A stretch of 5,882 bases of DNA, taken from positions 1 to 5,882 of the forward strand of contig JAQVLH010000080.1 in NCBI GenBank assembly GCA_028704265.1, in the 5' to 3' direction. The DNA comes from Candidatus Nanoarchaeia archaeon. GTDB taxonomy: Archaea > Nanobdellota > Nanobdellia > Tiddalikarchaeales > Tiddalikarchaeaceae. Under the pieces are notes generated by a model. The model did not search any database. It saw only the letters and a list, made by a program, of their open reading frames with translations, and was not told where the DNA came from. The first letter of the stretch is position 1, and each line of letters starts with the position of its first letter. Of this stretch, positions 1 through 5,763 are shown piece after piece. The translations under genes were made by a program, and so were the position numbers.

Positions 1-1212
1 ATGGCTGATTCTGATGATCGGTCTTTCGGCTTTTGCCCAAAGAAAGGCTTTAGTGATCGGCAATGCCTCTTTCGAAAAAAACTCTATGCCCAGCAGCATC
101 AATGATGCTAATTTGTCTTGAGTTCCTAAATTATACAAATTACTAGCTTTAAACAAATATGCTGGATTTATATAATAGTTTAGCAAATCAAAAAAATTAT
201 TAAAATTAGAACTGTCAATCGCTGAAAACTCATCAAATTTTTTAATTAATACTGTTAATGCAGTATTTGCCTTTGAAAAAAATGAATTTAAAACAATTTT
301 ATAATTATTAGGTTTTTCATTAAGTTTTTCCAGCTCTTGCAAAAAAAGTCCTCTTTCAAAAAATTCTTTAAATAGGGTTTTTATTTTTATATCTTTATCT
401 TTAGGAAAGTTATCCCCTATATTTCTATAAAAATTAAAAATTATCTCATCATATAACCTTTTATTTTCATTTATTAATTTGGGTTTAAGTATAGCCAAGA
501 TATTACATAAATAAATTAATTCTTTAACATTTAATTTGCGCACACTATCTAATTTTATTTTTAATTCAATTTTATCTAAAACTATTTTTATTAATTTTTT
601 TATAAATAAATCCTTGCTAGTATCATATTCTTCAAAAACTGATTTCAATAAATAGTTATTTGATTTAATTTGAACTTCTTTAATGGATAAAAAAGAATCG
701 TTTATATTTTTTAAGGAAGTAATAATATTAGGATTAATGTTAAAATTTTCATTTATTTTTAATTGTTTATCTAATTCTTCTTTGTTTGTTTGATTTGGAA
801 ATTCGTTTATTTCGTTTGTATTAACAAAAAAATTAATTACATCTTTTCCTTTATATTTTCCTGAAGTAAATGTATGGATTTCTATTTCATTGTGATTTAA
901 TTCAATCATTTTTTTTGAAATAATTATTTTTGGATCTATGAATAATATTGAAAATCTTGGCAAAATACTTAAAATATTTGAATATTCTTCTTTATTAAAT
1001 TTTTTATCCGATTCAAAAACAAAATTAGGAACTGTAACTTCCCTTATTACTCCTTTGTCTAAATCAAGAGTTATAAAAAAATATTTATTATTGACATTAA
1101 ATAAAATAGAAGTTAATTTGCCTGATTTTAAAAGATTATTAAATTCATTTTCTCCTAATATATGTTTTATATATCTCATATAATCTGGTTGAAGTATATA
1201 ATTATCAGTCAT
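1..1212 (-). CDS. Unrecognised hypothetical protein, 3' end missing
   Basis: An open frame runs from ATG (1212-1210) without a stop to the window edge, 404 codons. Only about the first 364 residues, to position ~121, look native, because the rest reads antisense through the caspase-like fragment. The true C-terminus is therefore not in the window. Residues 1-150 alternate predicted strands and loops (for example LTSILFNV, KYFFITLDLD, EIHTFTSGKY). From about 150 onward it is Lys/Asn/Ile-rich and mostly helical. I see no membrane segment, signal peptide or catalytic motif and recognise no family. It lies 32 bases downstream of the 180-residue protein gene on the same strand. The two may be co-transcribed, although the gap holds a weak TATA-like stretch (1231-1243, minus strand). 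The length and uniform codon use support a real gene. Confidence 0.75.
   Translation of the reverse strand, partial: MTDNYILQPDYMRYIKHILGENEFNNLLKSGKLTSILFNVNNKYFFITLDLDKGVIREVTVPNFVFESDKKFNKEEYSNILSILPRFSILFIDPKIIISKKMIELNHNEIEIHTFTSGKYKGKDVINFFVNTNEINEFPNQTNKEELDKQLKINENFNINPNIITSLKNINDSFLSIKEVQIKSNNYLLKSVFEEYDTSKDLFIKKLIKIVLDKIELKIKLDSVRKLNVKELIYLCNILAILKPKLINENKRLYDEIIFNFYRNIGDNFPKDKDIKIKTLFKEFFERGLFLQELEKLNEKPNNYKIVLNSFFSKANTALTVLIKKFDEFSAIDSSNFNNFFDLLNYYINPAYLFKASNLYNLGTQDKLASLMLLGIEFFSKEALPITKAFLWAKAERPIIRISH
2..121 (+). other. Fragment of a secreted caspase-like (peptidase C14) protein, probably a foreign contig end
   Basis: The forward frame from position 2 is open at the window edge and stops at TGA 119-121. 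It reads a hydrophobic signal-peptide end (LILMIGLSAFAQ) followed directly by RKALVIGNASFE and then SSINDANL. In metacaspase/caspase-like proteins the mature domain begins with this ALVIGN strand, and an NDA motif follows shortly after; the catalytic His and Cys would lie further on and are absent. G+C is 49 of 110 bases, against 13 of 60 in the next 60 bases, and the codons (ATC, GCC, AAC) are unlike those of the archaeal genes. The match fades at about 110-120, which suggests an artificial join to bacterial DNA. A genuine transferred fragment is possible but less likely at a contig end. The recognition rests on short motifs. Confidence 0.55.
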
Positions 1213-1244
1213 TAATAATTTATTAATTATAGTAATTAAAAAAC

Positions 1245-1787
1245 TTATTTATTCAAGTCTTTTATTAAATTTTTTTCAAGAGACACTAACTCTGCAAGAG
1301 AATAATTATTCTTTTCAATTTTTTGAATCATCTCTTCTTGGCCGTCATTTATTTTTATTTTTTTAAATTCAAAATATTCATCTTTTAATGTTTTTTTTAT
1401 TATTGTTCCTATTATTTCATGCTGGCAATCTTTTGTTGAGTAAAAATTAAGTATGTCTTCAAAATTTATTTTTCTATTTTTTGATATATAATAATCGTAG
1501 AACATTACAAAATGAGCAGTTTCTTCTATTAGCACTCTTGCTTTCATAGTATAAAGATTTATTCTTGAAATATCAAGCTCTTCTTGGCAGTATAATAGAT
1601 TTGGCAAATCAGTTTTAAATGTAAATTGAGGAAATGCTGAAGTATACTCTTTATCATTAAAAAATGAATAAATGCTTTTTATAGTATTTTTTGCTATTTT
1701 TTCAAGCAATGCTTCATTTTTTTCAATACTTATTTGTTTTGCATCTAAAGCAATATTTCTTAATTTGAACTCTAATTGGCTTTCCAT
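1245..1787 (-). CDS. Unrecognised hypothetical helical protein (180 aa)
   Basis: A complete frame from ATG (1787-1785) to TAA (1247-1245). The N-terminal 45 residues form a charged helix (QLEFKLRNIALDAKQ). Residues 85-100 are an amphipathic aromatic helix with an EETAH stretch (Glu88, Glu89, His92) leading into FVMFYDYY, and the last 40 residues are again charged and helical. Three cysteine/histidine-containing spots (Cys67, His92, Cys121-Gln-His123) could bind a metal, but no known site is recognised. There is no signal peptide or membrane span, so it is probably cytoplasmic. It is the first gene of a minus-strand tandem with the longer hypothetical downstream. A TATA-like run at 1812-1825 is placed suitably for a leaderless start. 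Function unknown. Confidence 0.75.
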   Translation of the reverse strand: MESQLEFKLRNIALDAKQISIEKNEALLEKIAKNTIKSIYSFFNDKEYTSAFPQFTFKTDLPNLLYCQEELDISRINLYTMKARVLIEETAHFVMFYDYYISKNRKINFEDILNFYSTKDCQHEIIGTIIKKTLKDEYFEFKKIKINDGQEEMIQKIEKNNYSLAELVSLEKNLIKDLNK

Positions 1788-1811
1788 TATTAATTAATAG
1801 ATTAAAAAGTT

Positions 1812-1825
1812 CTTTTTTTAAAAAT
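1812..1825 (-). promoter_or_regulatory. Putative TATA element for the 180-aa hypothetical gene
   Basis: On the minus strand this reads TTTTTAAAAAAAG, centred about 31 bases upstream of the ATG at 1787. No Shine-Dalgarno-like sequence precedes the ATG. AT-rich background makes chance matches common. Confidence 0.3.
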
Positions 1826-1870
1826 TGCTATTTAATAAATGATTAGCTTATTTACAATATTCTTAGCTGA

Positions 1871-3082
1871 TTATTTTCTTGTTCTAAATATTTCCAAATT
1901 ATTTTTTGTAATATTTATTTTATAATATTCTCCTAATTTTTTAGTAGAGTTTATTCTTGTGTAATTGCTTGTTCTTGCATGGCCTTCTTCATCAACTAGT
2001 GCATAATCTTTGCCTAATTTTCTTTTTAATTGAGAAATATGTTTTCTATGCAAATCCATTAATTTAATTGCTCTTGCTTTCTTATCTTCCGAACTGATTT
2101 GTTCATTCATTTTGCTTGATTCTGTAAAAGGCCTATTCCAATATTTGCTGATGTTGACAACTTCTGGCTTTGTTTGCTCTATTAAATTATAAGTTTCTTG
2201 AAAATCCTCCTTAGTTTCTCCGGGAAATCCTATAATAATATCAGTTGCTATTGTAACATTTTTCACTTGCTCTCTTAAATAATTGATAGTTTCGCTGAAA
2301 TCTTTTTTAATATAATATCTGTTCATTAATTTAAGCACTTTATCGCTTCCTGACTGAATAGGCATATGTATAAATTTGAAAAAATGCTCATTGTTTAATA
2401 ATTCAGCTAATTCTTTTTTATACAATGCTGCATATTTTGGGTTAATCATTCCTAATCTTATTTTGAAAACTCCTGGCAGTTTAATTATTTCATTTAATAA
2501 TTTTATTAAATTGCTTCCTTTATCTAGTCCGTAGCATCCTGTATCTTCTGCTGTTAACCAGAATTCTTTTTTATTATTTTTTAATGCTAATTTAATCTGG
2601 ATTAAGATGTCTTTTATTTCATAGGATTGGAGCTTGCCTCTTGCAAATTTAGTTGCGCAATATGTGCAGTTGCCTAAACATCCTTTGCTTATTGGAACTA
2701 TTTCAATCACTTCATTCTTGCTTAATGATAATAATTGTATCTTGCTATTATTTTCTTTTAAGGATTCTTTCATTTCTCCTTTAACAATTTTAACTATATC
2801 TAATAAATTGTTACAGCCTATAAGTGAATAATTTTTGAATAATTCTTTATGAGTTGCTGTCATGCATCCTGCAATAATTATTTTTTTACTTTTATTATCT
2901 TGTATATATCTTTTTATTTTTTGCTCAGTAGGAGTCTTGACAGTGCAAGTATTGACTATTATTATATCAGCTTCGTTTTCATTTGTTGCTTCCAAGTATC
3001 CTTGAGTTTTTAGCAGGTTTGACATCACTAATGAATCTGCCTGATTATGGCTGCATCCGTAGGTTTTAATAAAAAAATTCAT
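1871..3082 (-). CDS. mtaB: tRNA (t6A37) methylthiotransferase, CDKAL1/e-MtaB type
   Basis: Converts t6A at position 37 of ANN-decoding tRNAs to ms2t6A using S-adenosylmethionine and two [4Fe-4S] clusters. The 403 residues show the full family architecture. The N-terminal UPF0004 domain has KTYGCSHNQADS with Cys10, NTCTV with Cys46 and AGC with Cys73, the three ligands of the auxiliary cluster. The radical SAM domain has CLGNCTYC (Cys135, Cys139, Cys142). AEDTGCYGLD at 178-187 corresponds to the SEDTGAYG signature of the archaeal/eukaryotic branch. QSGSDKVLKLMNRYY (243-257) and IIGFPGET (283-290) follow. A C-terminal TRAM-like RNA-binding domain covers about 350-403. The length is normal and no key residue is missing. 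The start is fixed by MNFFIKTYGC. The gene diverges from the pilin across a 40-base gap. Substrate assignment follows the family; the fold is certain. Confidence 0.95.
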   Translation of the reverse strand: MNFFIKTYGCSHNQADSLVMSNLLKTQGYLEATNENEADIIIVNTCTVKTPTEQKIKRYIQDNKSKKIIIAGCMTATHKELFKNYSLIGCNNLLDIVKIVKGEMKESLKENNSKIQLLSLSKNEVIEIVPISKGCLGNCTYCATKFARGKLQSYEIKDILIQIKLALKNNKKEFWLTAEDTGCYGLDKGSNLIKLLNEIIKLPGVFKIRLGMINPKYAALYKKELAELLNNEHFFKFIHMPIQSGSDKVLKLMNRYYIKKDFSETINYLREQVKNVTIATDIIIGFPGETKEDFQETYNLIEQTKPEVVNISKYWNRPFTESSKMNEQISSEDKKARAIKLMDLHRKHISQLKRKLGKDYALVDEEGHARTSNYTRINSTKKLGEYYKINITKNNLEIFRTRK

Positions 3083-3089
3083 TAGACTA

Positions 3090-3102
3090 ATTATTTAAAT
3101 TA
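3090..3102. repeat. 13-base repeat copy 1 (left of the pilin gene)
   Basis: ATTATTTAAATTA occurs here and again, identically, at 3933-3945 just after the pilin stop. This copy contains the pilin TATA element. All bases are A or T, so chance is a real possibility. Confidence 0.35.
3091..3101 (+). promoter_or_regulatory. Putative TATA element for the pilin gene
   Basis: TTATTTAAATT is centred about 27 bases before the pilin ATG at 3123, and no Shine-Dalgarno-like sequence lies between them. This fits a leaderless transcript. It occupies the gap between two divergent genes, so transcription factor binding here could affect both. Confidence 0.45.
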
Positions 3103-3104
3103 TG

Positions 3105-3114
3105 GATTTAATAA
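3105..3114 (-). promoter_or_regulatory. Putative TATA element for the methylthiotransferase gene
   Basis: The minus strand reads ATTATTAAAT here, centred about 27 bases upstream of the ATG at 3082. That is the expected position for a leaderless archaeal transcript. It lies inside the 40-base divergent gap shared with the pilin promoter. Confidence 0.4.
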
Positions 3115-3122
3115 TTTAACTT

Positions 3123-3926
3123 ATGAAAGCTATCACTCCAGTGATTAGTGTAATTTTATTAATTATGTTAACTATTGCTACTAGTGCGGCTGCTTTCTTT
3201 TTTATTACTTCTCAAGTTGCTGACTTGGAAGCTCAGGGCAATTTAGAATCTTTTCCAGGAGCAGATACTTCTATATTAAATTTAGTTTCAATTACTGGAA
3301 GCAAAGCGATTGTTAGAAATGATGGTTCAAGCCCAGTTAATGAGGTTGTAATGTTTGTTAATGGAGAATTATTAAATTACACTCTTAGCACTCCAATCCA
3401 GCCAGGAGAATATAAAGAAATTACTTTTAATGCAAGGGAGGCTGGTGAGGATTTGGAAATAAAAATAATTTATAATAAAGGAAGGTCTGTGACTGAAACA
3501 AGCCCAGCAAATAAAAATACTGAAAATAGCGGATTCACAGAAACTCCTCTTTTATTAAATGAAATAAATGGGGATGAAAATATTGAAGATTGTGGTTCAA
3601 ATGTTTGGATAACTGGAACAATAACTGGAACAAACGGCCCATGCTGCGGAGATGACGGAATATTGGATAATTTTTACAATGGTTCATTAGCTACTACTGA
3701 TCATTTCTGTTACAATGGAAATTTTGTCAACCAAGAAATAGATGATAATAGTTCTTTATGCGAAAATTACGAATTTATTTGGATTTATGGAAATATAGAT
3801 CTTGACTATCTTGGAACATCTAAATGTTGCGGAGATGATGGAGATAGTCAATTTTATGAGCTTTTTGGAAACTCAACAAATTGCTGCCTTGGAAATACAT
3901 TAGAGAATATGGAATGCAGAATTTAA
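3123..3926 (+). CDS. Archaeal type IV pilin-like protein with a Cys-rich C-terminal region
   Basis: A 267-residue surface protein. The N-terminus MKAITPVISVILLI, continuing as a hydrophobic helix to about residue 32, is the class III signal of archaeal pilins. A prepilin peptidase (PibD/EppA type) would cut close to residues 2-4 and leave the helix for filament assembly or membrane anchoring. Residues 48-118 look like the beta-sandwich common in these pilins (IVRNDGSSPVNEVVMFVNG). After a Ser/Thr/Asn linker (~120-140) comes an unusual Cys-rich part with ten cysteines at 157, 174, 175, 196, 213, 235, 236, 254, 255 and 265. It includes two copies of CCGDDG (174-179 and 235-240). Four N-glycosylation sequons are visible (Asn85, Asn186, Asn209, Asn250). 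The gene is richer in G+C than its neighbours (28 of 60 at 3601-3660). The pilin call is firm; the C-terminal role, perhaps adhesion or cell contact, is inference. Confidence 0.85.
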   Translation: MKAITPVISVILLIMLTIATSAAAFFFITSQVADLEAQGNLESFPGADTSILNLVSITGSKAIVRNDGSSPVNEVVMFVNGELLNYTLSTPIQPGEYKEITFNAREAGEDLEIKIIYNKGRSVTETSPANKNTENSGFTETPLLLNEINGDENIEDCGSNVWITGTITGTNGPCCGDDGILDNFYNGSLATTDHFCYNGNFVNQEIDDNSSLCENYEFIWIYGNIDLDYLGTSKCCGDDGDSQFYELFGNSTNCCLGNTLENMECRI

Positions 3927-3932
3927 TATAAG

Positions 3933-3945
3933 ATTATTTAAATTA
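3933..3945. repeat. 13-base repeat copy 2 (right of the pilin gene)
   Basis: Exact second copy of ATTATTTAAATTA, seven bases after the pilin stop codon. It is followed by T runs, so it may be part of the terminator region or a chance AT-rich match. Confidence 0.35.
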
Positions 3946-3988
3946 CTTTTTTATAAATTGCATTTTAAAATTTTTATATTATTTTAAC
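3933..3988 (+). terminator. Possible T-tract terminator after the pilin gene
   Basis: The region between the pilin stop and the convergent DUF167 gene holds T runs at 3947-3952, 3963-3966 and 3971-3975 on the + strand. Archaeal termination commonly uses such U-tracts without a hairpin. I see no stable stem-loop. The base composition makes this a weak call. Confidence 0.35.
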
Positions 3989-4195
3989 TTATTCCATTTC
4001 TATAACTTTTTTGTGAGCTCTTGCTCCAATAATTTTTATTACTTTTTTGCCAAAATATTTTTCTAATAATTTAATTAATTCAAGATTAGCCTTATTGTTT
4101 ATTGGTTCGCTTTTCAGGCTGATTTTCCAATTGTCTTCTTCTTGGGTTATTGATTGTTCTTTTTGGTTCGTTTTAATTATTGCTTTAATTTTCAT
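3989..4195 (-). CDS. DUF167/YggU family protein
   Basis: A 68-residue protein matching the DUF167 (YggU) family. The defining core is PINNKANLELIKLLEKYFGK (residues 31-50), equivalent to the family's P..gkAN..ll..La pattern. It is followed by VIKIIGARAHKKVIEM, which matches the v.iv.G..sr.K.v.i tail. The length is slightly short for the family (often 70-100). Family members are small soluble alpha/beta proteins whose biochemical role is not settled. The ATG overlaps the stop of the upstream membrane-protein gene (ATGA, 4195-4192), so the two are probably translationally coupled. It ends convergently with the pilin, 62 bases away. Confidence 0.85.
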   Translation of the reverse strand: MKIKAIIKTNQKEQSITQEEDNWKISLKSEPINNKANLELIKLLEKYFGKKVIKIIGARAHKKVIEME

Positions 4196-4479
4196 AAAAC
4201 GCTCACTAATAATCCTGTTATTAAAAATATTAAATTTTCAAATATTAAATTTTTGCATTTAATTTTATAAATTAAATCATAAGAAGATTTAAGATAATTT
4301 ATTAAACTTATTGTAATAATGCATAGTGTTGAATTAATTAATAATGCTAAAGGAATTAATGCTATTAAATATGGCCAATAAGTAAGCCATTTTTTTCTTA
4401 TTATTAATTCGTCTTTTGTTATCTTTGAAATAATATAGCCGATTAAATAGCTTAATGGTATTAATATTGTTCTTAGCAT
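4192..4479 (-). CDS. Small membrane protein of unknown function, coupled to DUF167
   Basis: A 95-residue hydrophobic protein with about three membrane segments: residues 3-20 (PLSYLIGYIIS), 33-60 (YWPYLIALIPLALLI and onward) and 78-94 (IFENLIFLITGLL). The first two are joined by a charged loop, KITKDELIIRKKW. There is no cleavable signal sequence. I do not recognise the family. It is the first gene of a two-gene unit and its TGA overlaps the ATG of the DUF167 gene by four bases. In bacteria the DUF167 gene yggU is often next to yggT, which encodes another small membrane protein. I cannot see YggT motifs here, so any equivalence is speculation. The gene starts divergently from the methyltransferase. 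A weak TATA-like stretch on the minus strand (4501-4510) would lie about 26 bases upstream. Confidence 0.75.
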   Translation of the reverse strand: MLRTILIPLSYLIGYIISKITKDELIIRKKWLTYWPYLIALIPLALLINSTLCIITISLINYLKSSYDLIYKIKCKNLIFENLIFLITGLLVSVL

Positions 4480-4480
4480 A

Positions 4481-4490
4481 AATTTAATAA
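4481..4490 (+). promoter_or_regulatory. Putative TATA element that supports the methyltransferase start at 4514
   Basis: AATTTAATAA is centred about 28 bases before the ATG at 4514. It overlaps the alternative upstream ATG at 4490, which would be too close to be transcribed from this element. This favours the downstream start. Confidence 0.4.
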
Positions 4491-4513
4491 TGAAGTGTTC
4501 ATTTATTTGCTTT

Positions 4514-5068
4514 ATGGTTTATAGTCCTAAAGAAGATTCTTATTTATTAAAAAAATGGGTTATTAAATTAAGCAAGGGGAAAAAAGTTTTGGATATGGGC
4601 ACTGGTTCTGGCATTCAAGCTATGGCTGCAAAATTAGGAGGCGCAGTTTCAATTTTAGGTGTTGATAAAAATAAAAAAGCTATTGAATTGTCTAAATTAA
4701 ATGCAAAAAAATTAGGCTTTGAGGGAGTAGAATTTAAGTATAGTGATTTGTTTTTGGCTGTGAATGAAAAATTTGATTTGATTATTTTTAATCCTCCTTA
4801 TTTGCCTTTTGAAAAAGGATTAAATTATGAAAAAGATTATGATTTGGTTGGCGGGGAAAAAGGAAACGAAGTAAGCATTGAATTTTTGAAACAAGCAATT
4901 GAGTATTTGAACAATGAAGGAATTATATTAATGATTTGCTCTAGTCTTAGTGACCCTTTTGAAATCTTTAATTATGCTGAAAGCTTCAAATATAATTATG
5001 AAATACTTGAAGAACTGAGATTAGATTTTGAAACACTTTATTGCGTAAAATTCTACCTTAAAAATTAA
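4514..5068 (+). CDS. HemK2/Mtq2-type protein (release factor) glutamine methyltransferase
   Basis: A 184-residue class I SAM-dependent methyltransferase. VYSPKEDSYLL at the N-terminus is the start typical of the archaeal HemK-related group. SAM-binding motif I is VLDMGTGSG (residues 25-33). The acidic loop ILGVDKNKKAIELS follows, and NPPY (93-96) is the catalytic motif of N-methylation of glutamine or adenine amides. The C-terminal EELRLDFETLYCVKF fits the group. The N-terminal helical domain of bacterial PrmC is absent, as in Mtq2/HemK2. Eukaryotic and archaeal relatives work with Trm112 and methylate the GGQ glutamine of the release factor. Other substrates, such as histone lysine in human HemK2, are known. 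An in-frame ATG at 4490 would add MKCSFICF, but family length and promoter spacing favour 4514. The gene converges on the 195-aa hypothetical with a 6-base gap. Confidence 0.88.
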   Translation: MVYSPKEDSYLLKKWVIKLSKGKKVLDMGTGSGIQAMAAKLGGAVSILGVDKNKKAIELSKLNAKKLGFEGVEFKYSDLFLAVNEKFDLIIFNPPYLPFEKGLNYEKDYDLVGGEKGNEVSIEFLKQAIEYLNNEGIILMICSSLSDPFEIFNYAESFKYNYEILEELRLDFETLYCVKFYLKN

Positions 5069-5074
5069 ATTATT

Positions 5075-5662
5075 TCATAATTTTTCAAGTAACTTCATAC
5101 GTTTTTCTATAAATTTTTTAGCTTCTTCTTTATTTCTATGTATGTTTCCAAAATTTAAAACAAGATTTTCAGCCATTTCATCAAGTTGTTTTTCTTTCAT
5201 TTTTTGTATTTTTGTATAATTGTCTATAGCAATATTATTTATGTTTTTTAATTGATTCATAATAGTATTTATAGTATTTAATTCATCAGAAAAACTTTGA
5301 TAATTTTTTAATTCCTGAATAATGTTTTTATAATCAGCTTCTGTTTTGTTTTTATTTTTTATTTTTTCAAAAAAACTTAATTGTGATGAATTTTCATAAT
5401 TATTTTTTGATTTCAAGAGTGAACAATAAGTTTCAATATTCTCCTTTGAAACATATTGATTAATTCTAGCTATAAAGTTGTTAATATATACAATTTGTCT
5501 GCAGGGGTTAGATCCTAAAAATAAATCCTTATATTCCAATGAAACTAAATATTTTGTTACATCTGGAAGATTTTTTAAATCTTTTTTTGATTTATCAATA
5601 TTTCCAATTGTCAAATCATTAATAATATTTTCTAAACCAATAATAAGCTGATTTTGAACCAT
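5075..5662 (-). CDS. Unrecognised helical, coiled-coil-like protein (195 aa)
   Basis: A complete frame from ATG (5662-5660) to TGA (5077-5075). The first 80 residues hold mixed helices with the only two cysteines (Cys54 in GSNPCRQIV, Cys80). From about residue 90 to the end it is strongly charged and helical with heptad-like leucine/isoleucine spacing, for example ELNTINTIMNQLKNI and the C-terminal KKFIEKRMKLLEKL. This suggests a coiled coil and oligomerisation or partner binding. There is no signal peptide, membrane segment or enzyme motif. It is probably a single-gene unit, since it has its own good TATA element and converges with the methyltransferase. Its style resembles the two hypotheticals at the left end, but no sequence similarity is evident by eye. 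Function unknown. Confidence 0.75.
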   Translation of the reverse strand: MVQNQLIIGLENIINDLTIGNIDKSKKDLKNLPDVTKYLVSLEYKDLFLGSNPCRQIVYINNFIARINQYVSKENIETYCSLLKSKNNYENSSQLSFFEKIKNKNKTEADYKNIIQELKNYQSFSDELNTINTIMNQLKNINNIAIDNYTKIQKMKEKQLDEMAENLVLNFGNIHRNKEEAKKFIEKRMKLLEKL

Positions 5663-5686
5663 AAAATATTAATTGGAATAATTCTT

Positions 5687-5694
5687 TTTATAAA
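5687..5694 (-). promoter_or_regulatory. TATA element for the 195-aa hypothetical gene
   Basis: The palindrome TTTATAAA is centred about 28 bases upstream of the ATG at 5662. It is the best TATA match in the window and fits a leaderless minus-strand transcript. Confidence 0.5.
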
Positions 5695-5730
5695 TGTTTT
5701 TAATTCATAAAAATTAAATTTTTTCTAAAG

Positions 5731-5740
5731 TTTTAAAAAA
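5731..5740 (+). promoter_or_regulatory. Putative TATA element for ychF
   Basis: TTTTAAAAAA lies about 28 bases before the ATG at 5764, just after a purine-rich CTAAAG that could serve as the TFB recognition element. No Shine-Dalgarno-like sequence precedes the start. Confidence 0.45.
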
Positions 5741-5763
5741 CCCGTCTATTTTTGTATTAATTA

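Noticed and set aside
1..120. Taking the last 38 or so codons of the minus-strand frame as the real C-terminus of the hypothetical protein
   Set aside because: The forward strand here reads a convincing caspase-like start, and the composition changes sharply, so the minus-strand reading is probably accidental.
938..1183. Open frame of 81 codons on the + strand
   Set aside because: It lies wholly antisense within the longer minus-strand frame, has no promoter-like element or recognisable motif, and arises easily in AT-rich DNA.
1245..1787. EETAH helix as a ferritin-like or metallopeptidase active site
   Set aside because: Only one such helix is present, with no second ligand helix and no HExxH motif; not enough to name a family.
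2634..2831. Open frame of 65 codons on the + strand
   Set aside because: Antisense to the radical SAM region of the methylthiotransferase, which is certain by its cysteine motifs.
4047..4262. Open frame of 71 codons on the + strand with hydrophobic stretches
   Set aside because: Antisense to DUF167 and the membrane protein. Its hydrophobicity reflects the complement of Lys/Asn-rich codons.
5663..5763. Possible small RNA or riboswitch in the gap before ychF
   Set aside because: The gap holds only AT-rich promoter-like sequence. I see no GC-paired stem or conserved RNA motif.
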